NCBI RefSeq assembly: GCF_004362145.1
Contig: NZ_SNXC01000010.1
Coordinates: forward strand, 434,001 to 498,000
Reading direction: 5' to 3'
DNA length: 64,000 nt
Source: Marinomonas balearica
GTDB lineage: Bacteria; Pseudomonadota; Gammaproteobacteria; Pseudomonadales; Marinomonadaceae
The notes beneath the pieces are model-generated. The model saw nothing but the letters and a program-made list of their open reading frames with translations, made no database searches and was not told where the DNA came from. The stretch's first letter is position 1. Every line of letters starts with the position of its first letter. This document shows positions 29,221-36,535 of the stretch, in pieces. Made by a program: the position numbers and the translations under genes.

Positions 29221-30441
29221 ATGGCTGTTGGTTTAAACTCTTTTCCTGCAATTCCTCATATTGAAGGTGTTCGGTTTTCAGCGGTTGAGGCGGGCATTAA
29301 AAAGGCATCTCGAAAGGATCTTGTTGTATTTGAAATCGACAAGGGTGCGAGTGTGGCAGGTGTTTTTACACAAAATGCGTTTTGTGCGGCTCCTGTTCGC
29401 TTGTGTCGCGAGCATTTGGCGTTATCTGTGCCAAGGTATTTGGTGATTAACACTGGCAATGCGAATGCGGGAACAGGAAAGCAGGGGTATCAGGATGCTT
29501 TGTTGACGTGTGAAGCCCTCGCTGCAATTGTAAAATGTGATGTTTCTGAGGTGCTCCCTTTTTCAACGGGTGTAATAGGTGAGCCTCTACCGACTGATAA
29601 AATAGTAAATGCCCTGCCAGCGGCATTGGCTTCGCTTAAGGGTGAAGGTTGGCGTGATGCTGGCGAAGGTATTATGACGACGGATACATTGCCAAAAGGT
29701 GCGTACCGTCGATTCGAAGTTGATGGAGTCCACTATACTGTTGGTGGTATTTCGAAAGGGGCGGGTATGATTCGCCCTAACATGGCTACAATGTTGGGCT
29801 ATGTTTTTACTGACATCGCAATTGATCAAAATGTATTGCAAGGTGTCCTCAAACGAGCAACTAATAAAAGCTTTAACCGCATTACAATCGACAGTGACAC
29901 ATCTACCAATGATTCGTGTATCGCTGTTGCTACTGGTTTAGCGGGTAATGAGAAGGTTTTGGATGTTGAGTCCAAGTTGGGTTGTGCGTTTGAGCGGGCT
30001 TTTACTGACGTCATGCAAGAATTGGCACACGCCATTGTAAGAGATGGTGAAGGGGCGACTAAGTTTGTGACAGTTGAGGTGATTGGGGCGAAAAGTCAAG
30101 ATGATGCTGCTGCAGTAGGTTTTGAAATTGCCCATTCGCCCTTGGTTAAAACGGCATTGTTTGCATCAGATCCAAATTGGGGGCGTATTTTGGCTGTTGT
30201 TGGCCGTGCTCCGATTGAAAGCTTGGATGTGGATCGAGTGAATATTTCACTTAATGGATGTTCAATTGTGGCTCAAGGTGGTCGTGCAGATAGCTATACT
30301 GAAGAGCAGGGTCAAGAGGCAATGAATCCGGACGGAATTCATATTTTGGTGGATTTGGGTGTTGGCGATGGTGAAGATACGGTGTGGACAACGGATTTGT
30401 CTCACGAGTATGTGACAATTAATGCGGAATACAGAACGTGA
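29221..30441 (+). CDS. argJ: Bifunctional glutamate N-acetyltransferase / ornithine acetyltransferase ArgJ
   Basis: Recycles the acetyl group from N-acetylornithine to glutamate in arginine synthesis and may also use acetyl-CoA. The 406-aa precursor contains the self-cleavage region KGAGMIRPNMATMLGYVF (about 180-197), with the nucleophilic Thr of NMATML intact, so it should split into alpha and beta chains. Other family blocks are NTGNANAGTGKQG and FNRITIDSDTSTNDS. ATG follows a strong GGGGGAG. It is 13 bp after secA and overlaps the mutT-like gene by 4 nt, so the three may be one transcript. Confidence 0.97.
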   Translation: MAVGLNSFPAIPHIEGVRFSAVEAGIKKASRKDLVVFEIDKGASVAGVFTQNAFCAAPVRLCREHLALSVPRYLVINTGNANAGTGKQGYQDALLTCEALAAIVKCDVSEVLPFSTGVIGEPLPTDKIVNALPAALASLKGEGWRDAGEGIMTTDTLPKGAYRRFEVDGVHYTVGGISKGAGMIRPNMATMLGYVFTDIAIDQNVLQGVLKRATNKSFNRITIDSDTSTNDSCIAVATGLAGNEKVLDVESKLGCAFERAFTDVMQELAHAIVRDGEGATKFVTVEVIGAKSQDDAAAVGFEIAHSPLVKTALFASDPNWGRILAVVGRAPIESLDVDRVNISLNGCSIVAQGGRADSYTEEQGQEAMNPDGIHILVDLGVGDGEDTVWTTDLSHEYVTINAEYRT

Positions 30442-30839
30442 CGTTGATCCAAGTCTCGGCTGGCATCATTAAAAGGGATGATCGCATATTTTTGGCGTTT
30501 AGAGATGAAGCTAAACATCAGGGTGGTTTGTGGGAGTTTCCCGGAGGGAAGTGTGAGGCTGGCGAGTCTTCTTATGATGCATTATGTCGTGAGCTCTTGG
30601 AAGAATGTGCTATTGCTGTATCGTCAGCGACATTGTTTAAAGAAGTGCGTCATGACTATGAAGATAAGTCGGTTGTGTTGTACTTTTATTTAGTTGAGGC
30701 GTTTAAAGGGGAACCTGCGGGCGCTGAAGGTCAAAATGTTTCTTGGGTTCAGGTGTGCGAGTTAAATGACTTGCAATTCCCTGCAGCAAATCAAGTGATT
30801 GTTGATGAGTTAGTGGCGCAATGTTGTGAGTTGAATTAG
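30438..30839 (+). CDS. mutT: Nudix hydrolase, MutT-like (8-oxo-dGTP diphosphatase)
   Basis: Probably removes 8-oxo-dGTP from the nucleotide pool. The 133-aa protein carries an intact Nudix box, GKCEAGESSYDALCRELLEE (G-x5-E-x7-REL-x-EE), after the typical ALIxxDxRxLLAxR-like strand IIKRDDRIFLAFRDEAKHQG and GGLWEFPGG. It starts at GTG 30438, overlapping the argJ stop by 4 nt. The secA-(argJ)-mutT neighbourhood is seen in many gammaproteobacteria and supports MutT over other Nudix types. No thiamine-synthase domain is fused, unlike in some relatives. Confidence 0.88.
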   Translation: MTLIQVSAGIIKRDDRIFLAFRDEAKHQGGLWEFPGGKCEAGESSYDALCRELLEECAIAVSSATLFKEVRHDYEDKSVVLYFYLVEAFKGEPAGAEGQNVSWVQVCELNDLQFPAANQVIVDELVAQCCELN

Positions 30840-30870
30840 CGCGAGATTCACTGTCATTGCTGAAAGATAC

Positions 30871-30914
30871 AAGATATAAAAAAAGGAAGCGAAAGCTTCC
30901 TTTTTTTATATCTT
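30871..30914. terminator. Bidirectional terminator between mutT and the double-receiver gene
   Basis: A perfect 20-bp stem closed by a GAAA tetraloop: GGAAGC (30885-30890) pairs with GCTTCC (30895-30900), extended by AAGATAT plus an A-run against a T-run plus ATATCTT. A on one side and T on the other lets it serve both convergent genes. Confidence 0.92.
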
Positions 30915-30926
30915 GGCTAAATAGGG

Positions 30927-31724
30927 TTAGCCAAGTAGGTTATGTAGAAGTGATTTGATAGTGTTGGGTGTGAATGTTTTGTCGCATAGGGCATCAACTT
31001 CGCCTTTAGTGACATTGGATAGTTGTGGCGTATCTGCGTCTGAGCTGACCATTAGTACGGGAATGTGAGAATGTGCAGGTGAGTTCTTAATATGGTTTGC
31101 AAGCTCAATGCCGTTCATTTCTGGCATGTTGTAATCTGTAATGATTAAGTCGTACTGCTTTTCTTCTAAGAGTGCTAGTGCTGCGCGTCCGTCATCAGCG
31201 CGATCAATATACATAATTCCCATTGATTGAAGTGTTCTTGAGATGTGTTTTTGAGCCATATTACTGTCATCGGCGATTAGCACTTTAAGTTCTCGGGGGT
31301 CAAAAAACTCAAGCTCAATTTCTTCTTCATTATTTAGATCGAGGGTTGCTTTTATGGCAGTGTCTAGATCGTCGCTAGAAAAAGGTTTAGGGAGTACGGC
31401 TAGAAGACCATTTTGTCGAAGGTGCTCTAAAGATTCTCTTTTCCTTTCGCTTGAAATAAGCATAAAGGGTACATCGGACGTGCTTGGAGTGGATCTTATA
31501 AAATCAATTATGTCGTTTGCAGTGCCATCTTCAAGGTACATCGATGAAATAACTAAATCGGGGGTGTGCATTGTTAATGTGTTTGATGCTGATGCGACAT
31601 TTTCTGCCACGTCGATATCTGTTACTCCGGATTCATGCAGTGCATTTAGGATGATTTTTTGCTGAGCTTTAGAGGGCTCAATGAGGATGATTGATAACTC
31701 TTGTGCATCTGCAATCAATTTCAT
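30927..31724 (-). CDS. Double-receiver response regulator with a degenerate first receiver
   Basis: A 265-aa cytoplasmic protein made of two CheY-like receiver domains and no output domain. REC2 (about 146-265) is intact: D152/D153 in IADDSN, phosphoacceptor D197 in DLIITDYNMPEMNG and K243 in CDKTFTP. REC1 (about 10-128) keeps the fold and K113 in LPKPFSSDDL, but the phosphoacceptor position reads Ser (S61 in DLVISSMYLEDG) and the acidic pocket reads IEPS, so it is likely not phosphorylated. Such proteins usually work by protein-protein contact, for example with a kinase or flagellar switch. No kinase gene is adjacent. Transcribed alone, convergent to mutT. Confidence 0.88.
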   Translation of the reverse strand: MKLIADAQELSIILIEPSKAQQKIILNALHESGVTDIDVAENVASASNTLTMHTPDLVISSMYLEDGTANDIIDFIRSTPSTSDVPFMLISSERKRESLEHLRQNGLLAVLPKPFSSDDLDTAIKATLDLNNEEEIELEFFDPRELKVLIADDSNMAQKHISRTLQSMGIMYIDRADDGRAALALLEEKQYDLIITDYNMPEMNGIELANHIKNSPAHSHIPVLMVSSDADTPQLSNVTKGEVDALCDKTFTPNTIKSLLHNLLG

Positions 31725-31942
31725 TTTGTGTACGTCTCTCGTATTTAAATCTTTTCTAAGAATACCAATGTTACGCCTTGGGGCGTGTTAAAAAATGTAG
31801 TCTCAGTGTGCGTGTTTATGCTTATTTTGCGCGTTTTTAGTGGCTCTTTGGTGGTTTTTTTTCATTCGTAAATGGATAACAATTACTCCAAATAACGGGT
31901 TATACTTTAACGTTGTTATTTAGAGTTGTCTTGGAGGGTATT

Positions 31943-32221
31943 ATGGCGACCGCTAGTGCGTGCCATATATTGGTAAAAAGTAAAGTTGAAGCAGATAAGC
32001 TGAAAGTTCGACTCAATAAGGGTGAGGATTTCCACAAATTAGCGAAGAAGCACTCAACGTGCCCATCCGGAAAGAAAGGTGGGGATTTGGGGGAGTTTCG
32101 TAAAGGGGATATGGTTGCGGGGTTCGATAAAGCTGTATTTAATGGACCTTTATTGACGATTCAGGGGCCTATAAAAACCCAGTTTGGTTTTCATCTAATT
32201 AAGGTGCTATACCGGAATTAA
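31943..32221 (+). CDS. ppiC: Parvulin-type peptidyl-prolyl cis-trans isomerase PpiC
   Basis: Small free-standing parvulin of 92 aa that isomerises peptidyl-proline bonds in the cytoplasm. The start at ATG 31943 ([14 protein letters not shown]) is preceded by GGAGGG and gives the standard PpiC length; an in-frame codon 30 bp earlier is unlikely. Motifs: [51 protein letters not shown] and [11 protein letters not shown]. There is no signal peptide. It is followed after 31 bp by the DUF442 gene. Confidence 0.95.
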   Translation: MATASACHILVKSKVEADKLKVRLNKGEDFHKLAKKHSTCPSGKKGGDLGEFRKGDMVAGFDKAVFNGPLLTIQGPIKTQFGFHLIKVLYRN

Positions 32222-32252
32222 TCTGTTGAAGTGAAAGTGTACCGAGGTGGTT

Positions 32253-32672
32253 ATGACAATTACAAAATTAGGTGAACGCTATTCAGTGTCTCCTCAGCTT
32301 ACGCTTAAAGATTTGGAGCTTGCTGCAAAGGATGGTATTGAGTTGATTATAAATAATCGGCCCGATGCAGAGTCCGAAGATCAGCCATTATCGAGTGATT
32401 TGGCTGAAAAGGCTTTAGAGCTTGGGGTTCAATACGTCGAAAATGCGTTTGATTTTAAAACTCTCTCACAGCAGCATATTGATGCTCAGTCTCAACTGTT
32501 GAATTTAAATAAAAAAACGTTGAGCTTTTGCCGTACCGGTACGCGATCTTCTGTTCTTTGGATATTGTCGGGCGTGAAATCAGGTGGCAACTATTCCAGT
32601 CTTCGCAAGCATGTCGAGCTGAGCGGCTTTGATTTGACGCGTTGTGAAGCAGCGATGGAACAATTTATTTAG
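32253..32672 (+). CDS. DUF442 / TIGR01244 family protein (beta-lactamase hydrolase-like phosphatase fold)
   Basis: A 139-aa protein resembling the dual-specificity-phosphatase-like domain called beta-lactamase hydrolase-like (BLH, DUF442). The cysteine loop reads FCRTGTRSSVLW near residue 90, that is C-x4-R followed by S, and the N-terminal region LGERYSVSPQLTLKDLELAAKDGIELIINNRPD is characteristic. In other bacteria the domain is free-standing or fused to a persulfide-dioxygenase-type beta-lactamase fold and to sulfur-handling genes; no such partner is near here. ATG at 32253 follows GAGG; the GTG two codons earlier is possible. The enzymatic activity is uncertain. Confidence 0.85.
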   Translation: MTITKLGERYSVSPQLTLKDLELAAKDGIELIINNRPDAESEDQPLSSDLAEKALELGVQYVENAFDFKTLSQQHIDAQSQLLNLNKKTLSFCRTGTRSSVLWILSGVKSGGNYSSLRKHVELSGFDLTRCEAAMEQFI

Positions 32673-32733
32673 CCAGTCTTCATTTTAAATGCTGCTATAG
32701 GGCAAATTGGACCGTCTTTATAAAGGAGGGTTT

Positions 32734-32778
32734 ATGTTGTTTGAGTGTGGCAAGGGTAGTAGGAGTATTCATGGTTAG
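32734..32778 (+). CDS. Candidate 14-codon leader ORF overlapping the XRE regulator start
   Basis: ATG at 32734 follows AAAGGAGGG (32722-32730), a better ribosome site than that of the next gene. It encodes MLFECGKGSRSIHG and stops at TAG 32776-32778, 8 bp inside the XRE regulator gene in another frame. The overlap would allow translational coupling. Alternatively the GGAGGG serves in-frame TTG or GTG starts of the regulator at 32741 or 32747. Too short for confident calling. Confidence 0.25.
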   Translation: MLFECGKGSRSIHG

Positions 32779-33382
32779 TCGCCCTTCGCTGGAAACGGCA
32801 ACATCTTCAGAACCTGATAAATTCGTCGAACCGCTTGAGCTTGGTAAACGAGTAAAAGCAATTAGGCTTGCAAAGGGTTGGACGCTAGAAGAAGTCGGTC
32901 AGAGGACTGGGATTGCGCGTTCGACTTTGTCTAAGATTGAAAACGACCAAGTGTCTCCAAGCTTTACGATAGTTCAAAAGTTGATTAAAGGGTTGGGGAT
33001 GGATTTACCTCAGCTTTTTGTTGAATCCTCTGATCAATCTATCGCAGGAAGGCGTGATATTACACGTAAAGGGAAAGGTGAGCCTCACCCTACGTCAACT
33101 TATGAGCATGAACTTCTAAACTTTTCTATTAGTCATAAAAAAATGGTGCCGTTCAAAACGAAAGTGCGTGCCAGAGCGATAGAGGAGTTTAAGGAGTGGA
33201 TTCGACATGATGGCGAGGAGTTCCTGCTGGTACTATCTGGAAAGATAAGGTTCTTCTCCGAGTTTTACGAGCCTATAGAGTTAAAATGTGGAGACAGTGT
33301 GTACTATGATGCAGCTATGGGTCATATGGTTGTCTCATTATCCGAAGAAGATGCGGATATACTGTGGGTGGTTGCCCGCTAA
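32771..33382 (+). CDS. XRE-family transcriptional regulator with C-terminal cupin
   Basis: A 203-aa regulator: helix-turn-helix (about 20-75: LGKRVKAIRLAKGWTLEEVG then GIARSTLSKIENDQVSPSF) followed by a cupin domain (about 100-200: EEFLLVLSGKIRFF and CGDSVYYDAAMGHMVVSL). Proteins of this layout often sense a small amino acid, polyamine or osmolyte ligand through the cupin. I start at ATG 32771 (MVSRPSLETATS), with AGGAG at 32761-32765. It is transcribed alone between the DUF442 gene and the DAHP synthase gene. The target genes are unknown, and no catabolic operon lies alongside. Confidence 0.88.
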   Translation: MVSRPSLETATSSEPDKFVEPLELGKRVKAIRLAKGWTLEEVGQRTGIARSTLSKIENDQVSPSFTIVQKLIKGLGMDLPQLFVESSDQSIAGRRDITRKGKGEPHPTSTYEHELLNFSISHKKMVPFKTKVRARAIEEFKEWIRHDGEEFLLVLSGKIRFFSEFYEPIELKCGDSVYYDAAMGHMVVSLSEEDADILWVVAR

Positions 33383-33445
33383 AGGTTGCTTTTCAGGAAG
33401 TGCTGAATTGTCGTATAAATAAAAAAATTAAGTGATGTGATAAAA

Positions 33446-34792
33446 ATGAGTGAATGGAGTACAGCGAGCTGGAGGTCTAAAGTGGCGCTTCAGCAGCCAG
33501 AATACCCGGATCTAGGTGTATTAAATTCAGTTGAGGAAACTTTGTCTGGAATGCCTCCACTGGTGTTTGCAGGTGAGGCTCGGCAACTGCGTCGTAACTT
33601 GGCTAAAGTGGCGAATGGTGACGCGTTTTTGTTGCAGGGCGGAGATTGTGCTGAAAGCTTTGCAGAGTTTCACGCCAATAATATTCGAGACACCTTTAAA
33701 GTTATGCTGCAGATGGCTGTCGTAATGACGTATGCTGGAAAGTGTCCGGTAGTAAAGGTGGGTCGTTTGGCGGGGCAGTTCGCAAAGCCGCGATCAGCTG
33801 GTACTGAGATTGTGGACGGTGTTGAGCTGCCAAGCTATCGTGGCGATATTATCAACGGAATCGGTTTTACACCTGAGGCACGTATTCCTGATCCTGAGCG
33901 ATTGATAAAGGTTTACAATCAAAGTGCGGTGACAATGAATTTGTTGCGTGCATTTGCTCAGGGCGGTTTTGCTGATTTGCATCAGGTTCATAAATGGAAT
34001 TTGGACTTTTTGAAGGTTAGTCCTGCTGGAGCTCGATATCAGGGGGTTGCTGATAAAATTGACGATGCTCTTCAGTTTATGGAGGCGTGTGGTATTGGTG
34101 AAGGAGTTGGGCAGTTAAAAGAGACTGACTTTTACACTTCCCACGAGGCGCTTCTTTTGCCTTATGAAGAGGCTTTGACGCGTCAGGATAGTTTGACCGG
34201 AGAGTGGTACGACTGCTCTGCACACATGCTTTGGATAGGGGATCGTACGCGTCAACTGGACGGTGCTCATGTTGAGTTTCTTCGTGGTGTGCAAAACCCT
34301 ATTGGGCTTAAAGCGGGTCCGTCTATGAATCCAGAAGATTTGGTTCGTCTGTGTGATATTTTGAATCCAAATAACGTTCCGGGGCGTTTAAATATTATTG
34401 TGCGCATGGGGGCTGATAAAGTCGCCGAGGGGATGCCGAAGCTTATTCAGGCGGTTCAAAAAGAAGGTAAGAATGTTGTCTGGAGTAGTGACCCGATGCA
34501 TGGAAATACATGTAAGGCGAGCTCAGGTTATAAGACGCGTCGCGTTGATGATATTCTGCGTGAAGTTCAGCAATTTTTTGAGGTGCATCAGTCGGAAGGG
34601 AGTTACCCAGGTGGTGTGCATTTTGAAATGACGGGCCAGAATGTGACTGAGTGTGTAGGTGGTGCGTTCCAAGTAACAGAGGCAGATCTAGCAGATCGCT
34701 ATCATACTCACTGTGATCCAAGATTAAATGCAGATCAGTCGTTGGAGTTGGCATTTATGATATCGGAGACGCTCAAGAAGGCTCGCGCGTAG
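33446..34792 (+). CDS. Class II 3-deoxy-7-phosphoheptulonate (DAHP) synthase
   Basis: First step of the shikimate pathway: condenses phosphoenolpyruvate and erythrose 4-phosphate. The 448-aa protein belongs to the class II (plant/Mycobacterium-type) family: [22 protein letters not shown] at the start, [14 protein letters not shown] (about 63), [34 protein letters not shown]-like [24 protein letters not shown] and [19 protein letters not shown]. The Cys, His and Glu metal positions appear intact. I choose ATG 33446 over a GTG 9 bp earlier. It ends at a bidirectional terminator. The TyrR-like regulator at 53 kb might control aromatic genes such as this one, but no TyrR box was found. Confidence 0.96.
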   Translation: MSEWSTASWRSKVALQQPEYPDLGVLNSVEETLSGMPPLVFAGEARQLRRNLAKVANGDAFLLQGGDCAESFAEFHANNIRDTFKVMLQMAVVMTYAGKCPVVKVGRLAGQFAKPRSAGTEIVDGVELPSYRGDIINGIGFTPEARIPDPERLIKVYNQSAVTMNLLRAFAQGGFADLHQVHKWNLDFLKVSPAGARYQGVADKIDDALQFMEACGIGEGVGQLKETDFYTSHEALLLPYEEALTRQDSLTGEWYDCSAHMLWIGDRTRQLDGAHVEFLRGVQNPIGLKAGPSMNPEDLVRLCDILNPNNVPGRLNIIVRMGADKVAEGMPKLIQAVQKEGKNVVWSSDPMHGNTCKASSGYKTRRVDDILREVQQFFEVHQSEGSYPGGVHFEMTGQNVTECVGGAFQVTEADLADRYHTHCDPRLNADQSLELAFMISETLKKARA

Positions 34793-34800
34793 CTTTTTAT

Positions 34801-34833
34801 AAAAAAGCCAGCCTTGGTTGGCTGGCTTTTTTT
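34801..34833. terminator. Bidirectional terminator between DAHP synthase and the GIY-YIG gene
   Basis: AAAAAAGCCAGCC (34801-34813) pairs with GGCTGGCTTTTTTT (34820-34833) across a 6-nt loop. It lies between two convergent genes and has an A-run and a T-run, so it suits both. Confidence 0.9.
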
Positions 34834-34845
34834 GGAGGCTGCTAT

Positions 34846-35583
34846 TTAGCCTTTTCTTCTTCGGAAAGCTGATGTGGCGACTTTAGATGTAGTGTCTATT
34901 TTTGCCATAATCATAGACATTTCTTCTGCTTGCTCTTGTTGAGCGGCTTTTAACTTATCTTCTCTTTCTTTTTTGGCTTGTTTTTCTGCTTCTTTAAGCA
35001 TTCTCTGTAAGGTTGCTGAGCTTGCTTTTGTTCGCTTAACTTGTTTGACATCGGACGGCTTTTTTGGGTCGGCGATGGTTGCTGTCGCAGGGGAGTCTAA
35101 TCGATCTTCACCGATTAGCTCTCCGAAGAAAGACTTTGTGCTGGGTGTCGGTTCAGGCTTTGCTGGTAGCTCGATTTTCTTCGCTGAAGCGGCGGTTTTG
35201 CGAGCGCTTTTTTTGGCTGCTTTCTTTTCTGCTTCAGCGTTAGAGTTACCGCTGGTGTCGAACATGGCTTTTTTGCCGAAGTCAAAAGTCTTCGCTTTTA
35301 CTGAGCTTTGGCCTATTTTGTATCCACGGAGGCTTTCACCGTTGTAGATAGAAACATAGTCTTGTTCTAGTTCGTATAACTCTTCTTTGTCAGAAGTTTC
35401 GAACAGTTCTTCTACTACGAAAGCGTCAGCTCCGCTAGCGCGGATGTCTTCATACAGTGGGTATGTTAATTCTTCGTCAGAAGAAGCCTCGACATATTGC
35501 TCGAAGCGCTGGAACCCGCTGTTGAAGGACGTTCCAATATAGTTTTTTCCGGTAATCGTGTTAGTAATCTTAAAAACGACCAA
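34846..35583 (-). CDS. GIY-YIG-domain protein with long basic Ala/Lys-rich tail
   Basis: A 245-aa protein not assignable to a named family. The first 90 residues resemble a GIY-YIG nuclease: VFKITNTITGKNYIGTSF (Y15-I-G17), R26 in FQRFEQY, E73 in ELEQDYVSIYN and N81. The first signature Tyr is replaced by Phe (F4), so catalysis may be altered. Residues about 115-245 are Lys/Ala/Glu-rich, with blocks such as EKKAAKKSARKTAASAKK and a coiled-coil-like EAEKQAKKEREDKLKAAQQEQ, suggesting nucleic-acid binding. The start appears to be TTG at 35583, preceded by GAGG 8 nt upstream; no ATG or GTG in frame fits. No mobile-element genes adjoin it. Confidence 0.75.
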   Translation of the reverse strand: MVVFKITNTITGKNYIGTSFNSGFQRFEQYVEASSDEELTYPLYEDIRASGADAFVVEELFETSDKEELYELEQDYVSIYNGESLRGYKIGQSSVKAKTFDFGKKAMFDTSGNSNAEAEKKAAKKSARKTAASAKKIELPAKPEPTPSTKSFFGELIGEDRLDSPATATIADPKKPSDVKQVKRTKASSATLQRMLKEAEKQAKKEREDKLKAAQQEQAEEMSMIMAKIDTTSKVATSAFRRRKG

Positions 35584-35676
35584 GATCGTTGCCTCTATAT
35601 TAACTTTTTAATAGCAAATAACTCCCCATACCATCTTGGGTAAAGAAGGTGGAGAGAAAGGTTCTAGTAGTGTGGT

Positions 35677-36366
35677 TTAACGTTTGACGATAAGGTTTAA
35701 GCCGTCTCGTACGTTTAAATGTACGTTTTCGACTCGTTCGTCGTTGAAAATGCGTTTGTTAGCAGTGTCAACTGCTATGTCGCTATTTTCAATGGGATCT
35801 AAAACGCGTCCTTGCCATAGAGAGTTGTCTATGATGATGAGTCCGCCGGAGCGAACAAGTGGGACAACTGCCTCGTAATAATTTAAATAGTTGCGTTTGT
35901 CTGCGTCAATAAAGACAAAATCAAATTCACCCGTTAGTGTTTCAATTGTCTCAAGTGCAGGGCCAAACTGAGTTTGAATCTTTTTTCCGTATGGGCTGCG
36001 GTCAAAAAAACGTTGAGCAAATTCAATTGCCCGAGGGTTGGTTTCACAACAAATTAGTTCGCCATCTTCCGCCATTCCTTCTGCTATAGACAAGGCGGAG
36101 TACCCAGTAAACATACCAATCTCAAGGGCTCTTTTGGGGCGAGTGAGTTTGGCGAGAAGTTTCAGGGTTCGACCTATGGTTTTTCCAGACAGTTTGTTTG
36201 GATACCCCATATCCGAGTAAGTCTTTTCTACTAACTCAACGAGTAAATCAGGCTCAGATTGTGTTGTATCTGTGCAATAGTCGTCTAAAAGAGTGTAATC
36301 CATAAGGCCTTGAGCTAGTTGGTTGTGAAACGGCGTCATTTTACCTTGGGTGTGGAGAATGTCCAT
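35677..36366 (-). CDS. SAM-dependent O-methyltransferase (COG4122 / caffeoyl-CoA type)
   Basis: A 229-aa class I methyltransferase of the cation-dependent catechol/caffeoyl-CoA O-methyltransferase family. Residues show KLLAKLTRPKRALEIGMFTGYSALSIAEGM (SAM motif I near 84-95), ELICCETNPRAIEFAQ, FDFVFIDADKRNYLNYYE (motif with metal ligands Asp) and GGLIIIDNSLWQGRVLDP, and it ends in RDGLNLIVKR. ATG 36366 gives a full-length protein; ATG 36339 with an AAGG upstream is an alternative. It is divergent from thrS and monocistronic. Bacterial members methylate diverse small phenols, and the substrate here is unknown. Confidence 0.88.
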   Translation of the reverse strand: MDILHTQGKMTPFHNQLAQGLMDYTLLDDYCTDTTQSEPDLLVELVEKTYSDMGYPNKLSGKTIGRTLKLLAKLTRPKRALEIGMFTGYSALSIAEGMAEDGELICCETNPRAIEFAQRFFDRSPYGKKIQTQFGPALETIETLTGEFDFVFIDADKRNYLNYYEAVVPLVRSGGLIIIDNSLWQGRVLDPIENSDIAVDTANKRIFNDERVENVHLNVRDGLNLIVKR

Positions 36367-36423
36367 GCCTAAATTGTAGAAAAAAAGGTTGATTTATTTG
36401 CATTCTTTTAAGTTGGGTATGGG

Positions 36424-36511
36424 GCGGGTATATGAATTGGATTCGCATGTTTTTATAAAAAATGTTAGTTTATACCGCTCAAAATTCCATGTGCTCTCTG
36501 GTATGGAGCAC
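36424..36511 (+). promoter_or_regulatory. thrS translational operator with tRNA-Thr anticodon-arm mimic
   Basis: Upstream of thrS, bases 36491-36511 form a 7-bp stem (GTGCTCT with GGAGCAC, the last pair U-G) and a 7-nt loop, C-T-G-G-T-A-T (36498-36504). Read as an anticodon arm this places U at 33 and GGU at 34-36, the anticodon of tRNA-Thr for ACC/ACU, followed by A37. A second stem further up pairs GCGGGTATA (36424-36432, one bulged G) with TATACCGC (36471-36478). This two-arm layout parallels the E. coli thrS operator, where ThrRS binds its own mRNA and blocks ribosome entry. The ribosome site AGGGG is at 36525-36529. Confidence 0.6.
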
Positions 36512-36535
36512 CACTGACTCCGATAGGGGAAAAAA

